Below, in pieces: positions 61,825-64,000 of a stretch of DNA of 64,000 bases. The position numbers and the translations under genes were made by a program. Position 1 is the first letter of the stretch. Each line of letters opens with the position of its first letter. The stretch covers positions 4,327,968-4,391,967 of the forward strand of contig CP036424.1 in assembly GCA_007745835.1 (NCBI GenBank), in the 5' to 3' direction. The notes beneath the pieces were generated by a model. It made no database searches and was not told the DNA's origin. It worked only from the letters and a program-made list of their open reading frames with translations. This DNA is from Planctomycetes bacterium MalM25. Lineage in GTDB: Bacteria; Planctomycetota; Planctomycetia; Pirellulales; Lacipirellulaceae.

Positions 61825-64000
61825 GTGAGTACCGAGGCTCCCGAAGCCCCGGCCGCGGCCGCCAGCGTCCTTGCCCGGCTCGCGGACCGATTGAACGACG
61901 ACAACGACTTCGCACGCGTCGCCGCCAGCCTGCAAGCGGGCCACGGCGGGGCGCTGGGCGGAGTGTGGGGGTCGTCGCGCGCACTCGTCACCGCGGCGCT
62001 GGAACGCCGAGCGGACGGCCCGATCGTGGTGCTGCTGCCCCACCTGAGCGACGTCCGCACGCTCGCGGACGACCTGGGCAGCTTCTACGACGCGCCGGAC
62101 CGCGTCGCCCTCTTCCCGGCCTGGGAGAGCGAGGCGGCCGAACGCCGCGTGGCGGACGACGCCTTCGGCGCGCGGCTGCGGACCCTCAAGGCGCTGGCCG
62201 GCCCGGCGGCGGGGGCTCCGCGGATCGTCGTCTCCTGCATCCAAGCGATGCTCCAACCGACCCCCACGCCGATCGATCTGGTCGAAGCGACCCGCGGCCT
62301 AGCCGTGGGAGACACGCTCGACGTCGATGAGCTGTGCGAATGGCTGGTCGAGCACGGCTGCCACCGCACGACGGCGGTCGAGCTGCCCGGCGAGGTCGCC
62401 GTACGGGGTGGCATCGTCGATCTCTTCGCCCCCGAGGCGGAGCACCCGGTGCGGATCGAGCTGTTCGGCGATGAGGTCGAATCGATCCGATCGTTCGACG
62501 CGGCGACCCAGCGGAGCCTCGCTTCGCTGCAAGCGGCGTCGATCACGATGCTCGACCCGACCCGCCCCGGACGGTCGCACTTCACGGCGCACCTCTCCGG
62601 CCCGGCCGGCGCGGGGGCGTGGTTCGCGCTCATCGAACCGGCCGACCTGCAAGAAGAGGGCAAGTTCTTTCACGAGCGGGCGGTCGAATCCAAATCGTTG
62701 CACAGCGTCCGCACGACCCTCGCCGAAGTGTACAAGCACCCCTCGATCACGCTCGCGGGCGTGCCGCCCGGGTCGTTCGAGGAGTCGGGGCACTTGGCGT
62801 TCGAGTCGGTCGAGCGGCTGAGTTCCCAGACGTTGGGCGGCGAGCTGAACAAGGTCAAGGAAGAGCTCGAATCGATCGCCGTCGGCCAGCGGGCGGTGAT
62901 CGTCTGCCCGACCGACGCCGAGATCCAGCGGCTGCACGAGCTGTTCGACGACTCGGCGCTCGCGCGCGAGGGGCGGCTCGAACTGGTTCGCGGGGCGCTC
63001 TCCGAAGGCTTCCGCTTCGTCGGCGACAAGACAATCGTCCTCGGCTCCGGCGAGCTGTTCAACCGACGCGAAGTCGCCCGCCAGCGCGGCCGCGCAATCA
63101 CGGGACGGGCGATCGATTCGTTCCTCGAGCTGCGCGAGGGCGATCTGGTCGTCCACGTGGCGCACGGCATCGGCCGCTACCGCGGCATGCGGTTGGTGGA
63201 GAAAGAGGGCCGCGCCGAAGAGCACCTCGAGATCGAGTACGACGGCGGCACCCGGATCTTCGTCCCCTGCTCGCGGATCGAGCTGGTCCAGAAGTACGTC
63301 GGCGGCAAGAAACTCAAACCACCGCTCGCGAAGATCGGCGGCAAGGCGTGGGCGCGGCAGAAGAAGGCGGCCGAGCAGGCGGTCAACGACCTGGCGAGCG
63401 ACATGCTCGAGGTCCAGGCCAAGCGCGACGCCCGCCCCGGCATCCGCTTCCCCGACGACACCGAGTGGCAGGGCGAGTTCGACGCCGCCTTCCCTTATGA
63501 GCTGACCCCCGACCAGAAAACGGCGGTCGCCGCGATCAAGGAGGACATGCAGTCGACCCGGCCGATGGACCGGCTCCTCTGCGGCGACGTCGGCTTCGGC
63601 AAGACCGAGGTCGCCATGCGGGCCGCCTTCAAGGCGATCGACGCGGGCTACCAAGTCGCCGTCCTCTGCCCGACGACGGTCCTCGCCGAACAGCACCTGC
63701 GGACGTTCCGCGAGCGGATGGCGGAGTTCCCGTTCGTCATCGAAGGGATGAGCCGATTCGTCTCCGCCGGCCGACAGAAGAAGACGCTCGCCGCCGCCGC
63801 GGAGGGGGGCGTCGATGTCCTGATCGGCACGCACCGGCTCGCGTCGGCCGACGTGGAGTTCGCCAACCTGGGGCTCGTCATCATCGACGAGGAGCAGCGC
63901 TTCGGCGTCGCGGTGAAGGAGCGGCTCAAGGCGCTCCGCGCAATGGTCGACGTGCTCACGATGACCGCCACGCCGATCCCGCGGACGCTGCACATGGCGC
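61825..64000 (+). CDS. mfd: transcription-repair coupling factor Mfd (5' part)
   Basis: The first 725 codons of a roughly 1100-aa helicase that removes stalled RNA polymerase and recruits UvrA. The N-terminal UvrB-like region includes VVLLPHLSDVRTLADDLGSF, VALFPAWESEAAERRVADD, AVRGGIVDLFAPEAEHPVRI and LFGDEVESIRSFDAATQRSL. The RNA polymerase-interaction domain has GDLVVHVAHGIGRYRGMRLV. The translocase part has PDQKTAVAAIKEDM, Walker A LCGDVGFGKTEVAMRAAFKA, Walker B IIDEEQRFGV, and the window ends at MTATPIPRTLHMA. The start is a GTG at 61825 (VSTEAPEAPAA). The rest lies outside the window. Confidence 0.95.
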   Translation, partial: MSTEAPEAPAAAASVLARLADRLNDDNDFARVAASLQAGHGGALGGVWGSSRALVTAALERRADGPIVVLLPHLSDVRTLADDLGSFYDAPDRVALFPAWESEAAERRVADDAFGARLRTLKALAGPAAGAPRIVVSCIQAMLQPTPTPIDLVEATRGLAVGDTLDVDELCEWLVEHGCHRTTAVELPGEVAVRGGIVDLFAPEAEHPVRIELFGDEVESIRSFDAATQRSLASLQAASITMLDPTRPGRSHFTAHLSGPAGAGAWFALIEPADLQEEGKFFHERAVESKSLHSVRTTLAEVYKHPSITLAGVPPGSFEESGHLAFESVERLSSQTLGGELNKVKEELESIAVGQRAVIVCPTDAEIQRLHELFDDSALAREGRLELVRGALSEGFRFVGDKTIVLGSGELFNRREVARQRGRAITGRAIDSFLELREGDLVVHVAHGIGRYRGMRLVEKEGRAEEHLEIEYDGGTRIFVPCSRIELVQKYVGGKKLKPPLAKIGGKAWARQKKAAEQAVNDLASDMLEVQAKRDARPGIRFPDDTEWQGEFDAAFPYELTPDQKTAVAAIKEDMQSTRPMDRLLCGDVGFGKTEVAMRAAFKAIDAGYQVAVLCPTTVLAEQHLRTFRERMAEFPFVIEGMSRFVSAGRQKKTLAAAAEGGVDVLIGTHRLASADVEFANLGLVIIDEEQRFGVAVKERLKALRAMVDVLTMTATPIPRTLHMA

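Noticed and set aside
1-64000. tRNA or rRNA genes
   Set aside because: I looked for T-arm motifs and cloverleaf-like runs in the larger gaps and saw none that I could support; a covariance scan would decide.

Overview
The window reads as chromosome of a GC-rich planctomycete, most likely order Pirellulales and perhaps near Lacipirellulaceae. This placement is inferred from protein families, not from rRNA. The pointers are a BBP7-type Cys-rich outer-surface protein, a LEPR-type N-terminal signature on a large SdrD/DUF11 surface protein, a PEP-CTERM protein, a DUF1559-like domain, Pro/Arg/Asn-rich secreted repeat proteins, and many GTG/TTG starts. I see no rRNA, tRNA, CRISPR array, insertion sequence, integrase or prophage. 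Gene content is mostly housekeeping plus envelope genes.

Layout. 0-6.7 kb: tail of an unknown gene, a BBP7-like surface protein with its own terminator, dprA, a LuxR-type regulator with a degenerate receiver domain, aroB and an orphan parA. 6.7-10.1 kb: a 564-bp regulatory stretch with a CRP/FNR-like palindrome and a strong sigma-54-type promoter match, an ECF sigma factor, a perfect intrinsic terminator, an anti-sigma-like protein fused to a DUF1559-like domain, and an unknown helical protein. 10.1-16.2 kb: a complete oligopeptide ABC importer with both ATPases fused. 16.4-17.9 kb: three paralogous exported FliL-like proteins. 17.9-20.1 kb: a second ECF sigma/anti-sigma pair, translationally coupled. 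20.2-27.6 kb: a TIM-barrel isomerase, sppA, rlmN, and a probable folK-panC-lgt-PDZ operon. 28.1-30.1 kb: a single-chain HemD-HemE fusion. 30.1-38.2 kb: two small proteins, ilvB, a PEP-CTERM protein, a dicarboxylate symporter, a GAF/degenerate-PP2C protein and an OprB-like porin cut by one in-frame TAA. 38.6-45.9 kb: envelope and hypothetical proteins, including a tandem-repeat Arg/Pro/Asn protein and a papain-fold protein lacking its catalytic residues. 46.1-52.7 kb: UDP-glucuronate decarboxylase-like enzyme, VanZ-like protein, tadA, a LEPR surface protein, a lipoprotein and a divergent ClpP-like protein. 53.1-58.2 kb: a + strand run of GYF/zinc-ribbon protein, secreted protein, HIT hydrolase, dGTPase-like HD enzyme, PIN-TRAM protein and TerC. 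58.2-64.0 kb: a TrkH-TrkA potassium uptake pair, an MFS transporter and the 5' part of mfd.

The most unusual items are the HemD-HemE fusion (two consecutive steps of tetrapyrrole synthesis in one chain), the FliL-like paralogue trio far from any flagellar gene, the pseudo-peptidase, the point-stop porin, the anti-sigma/DUF1559 fusion beside an ECF gene with a sigma-54-like promoter, and two places where convergent genes share an inverted repeat containing both stop codons. I did not find a convincing new multi-gene defence or mobile system.
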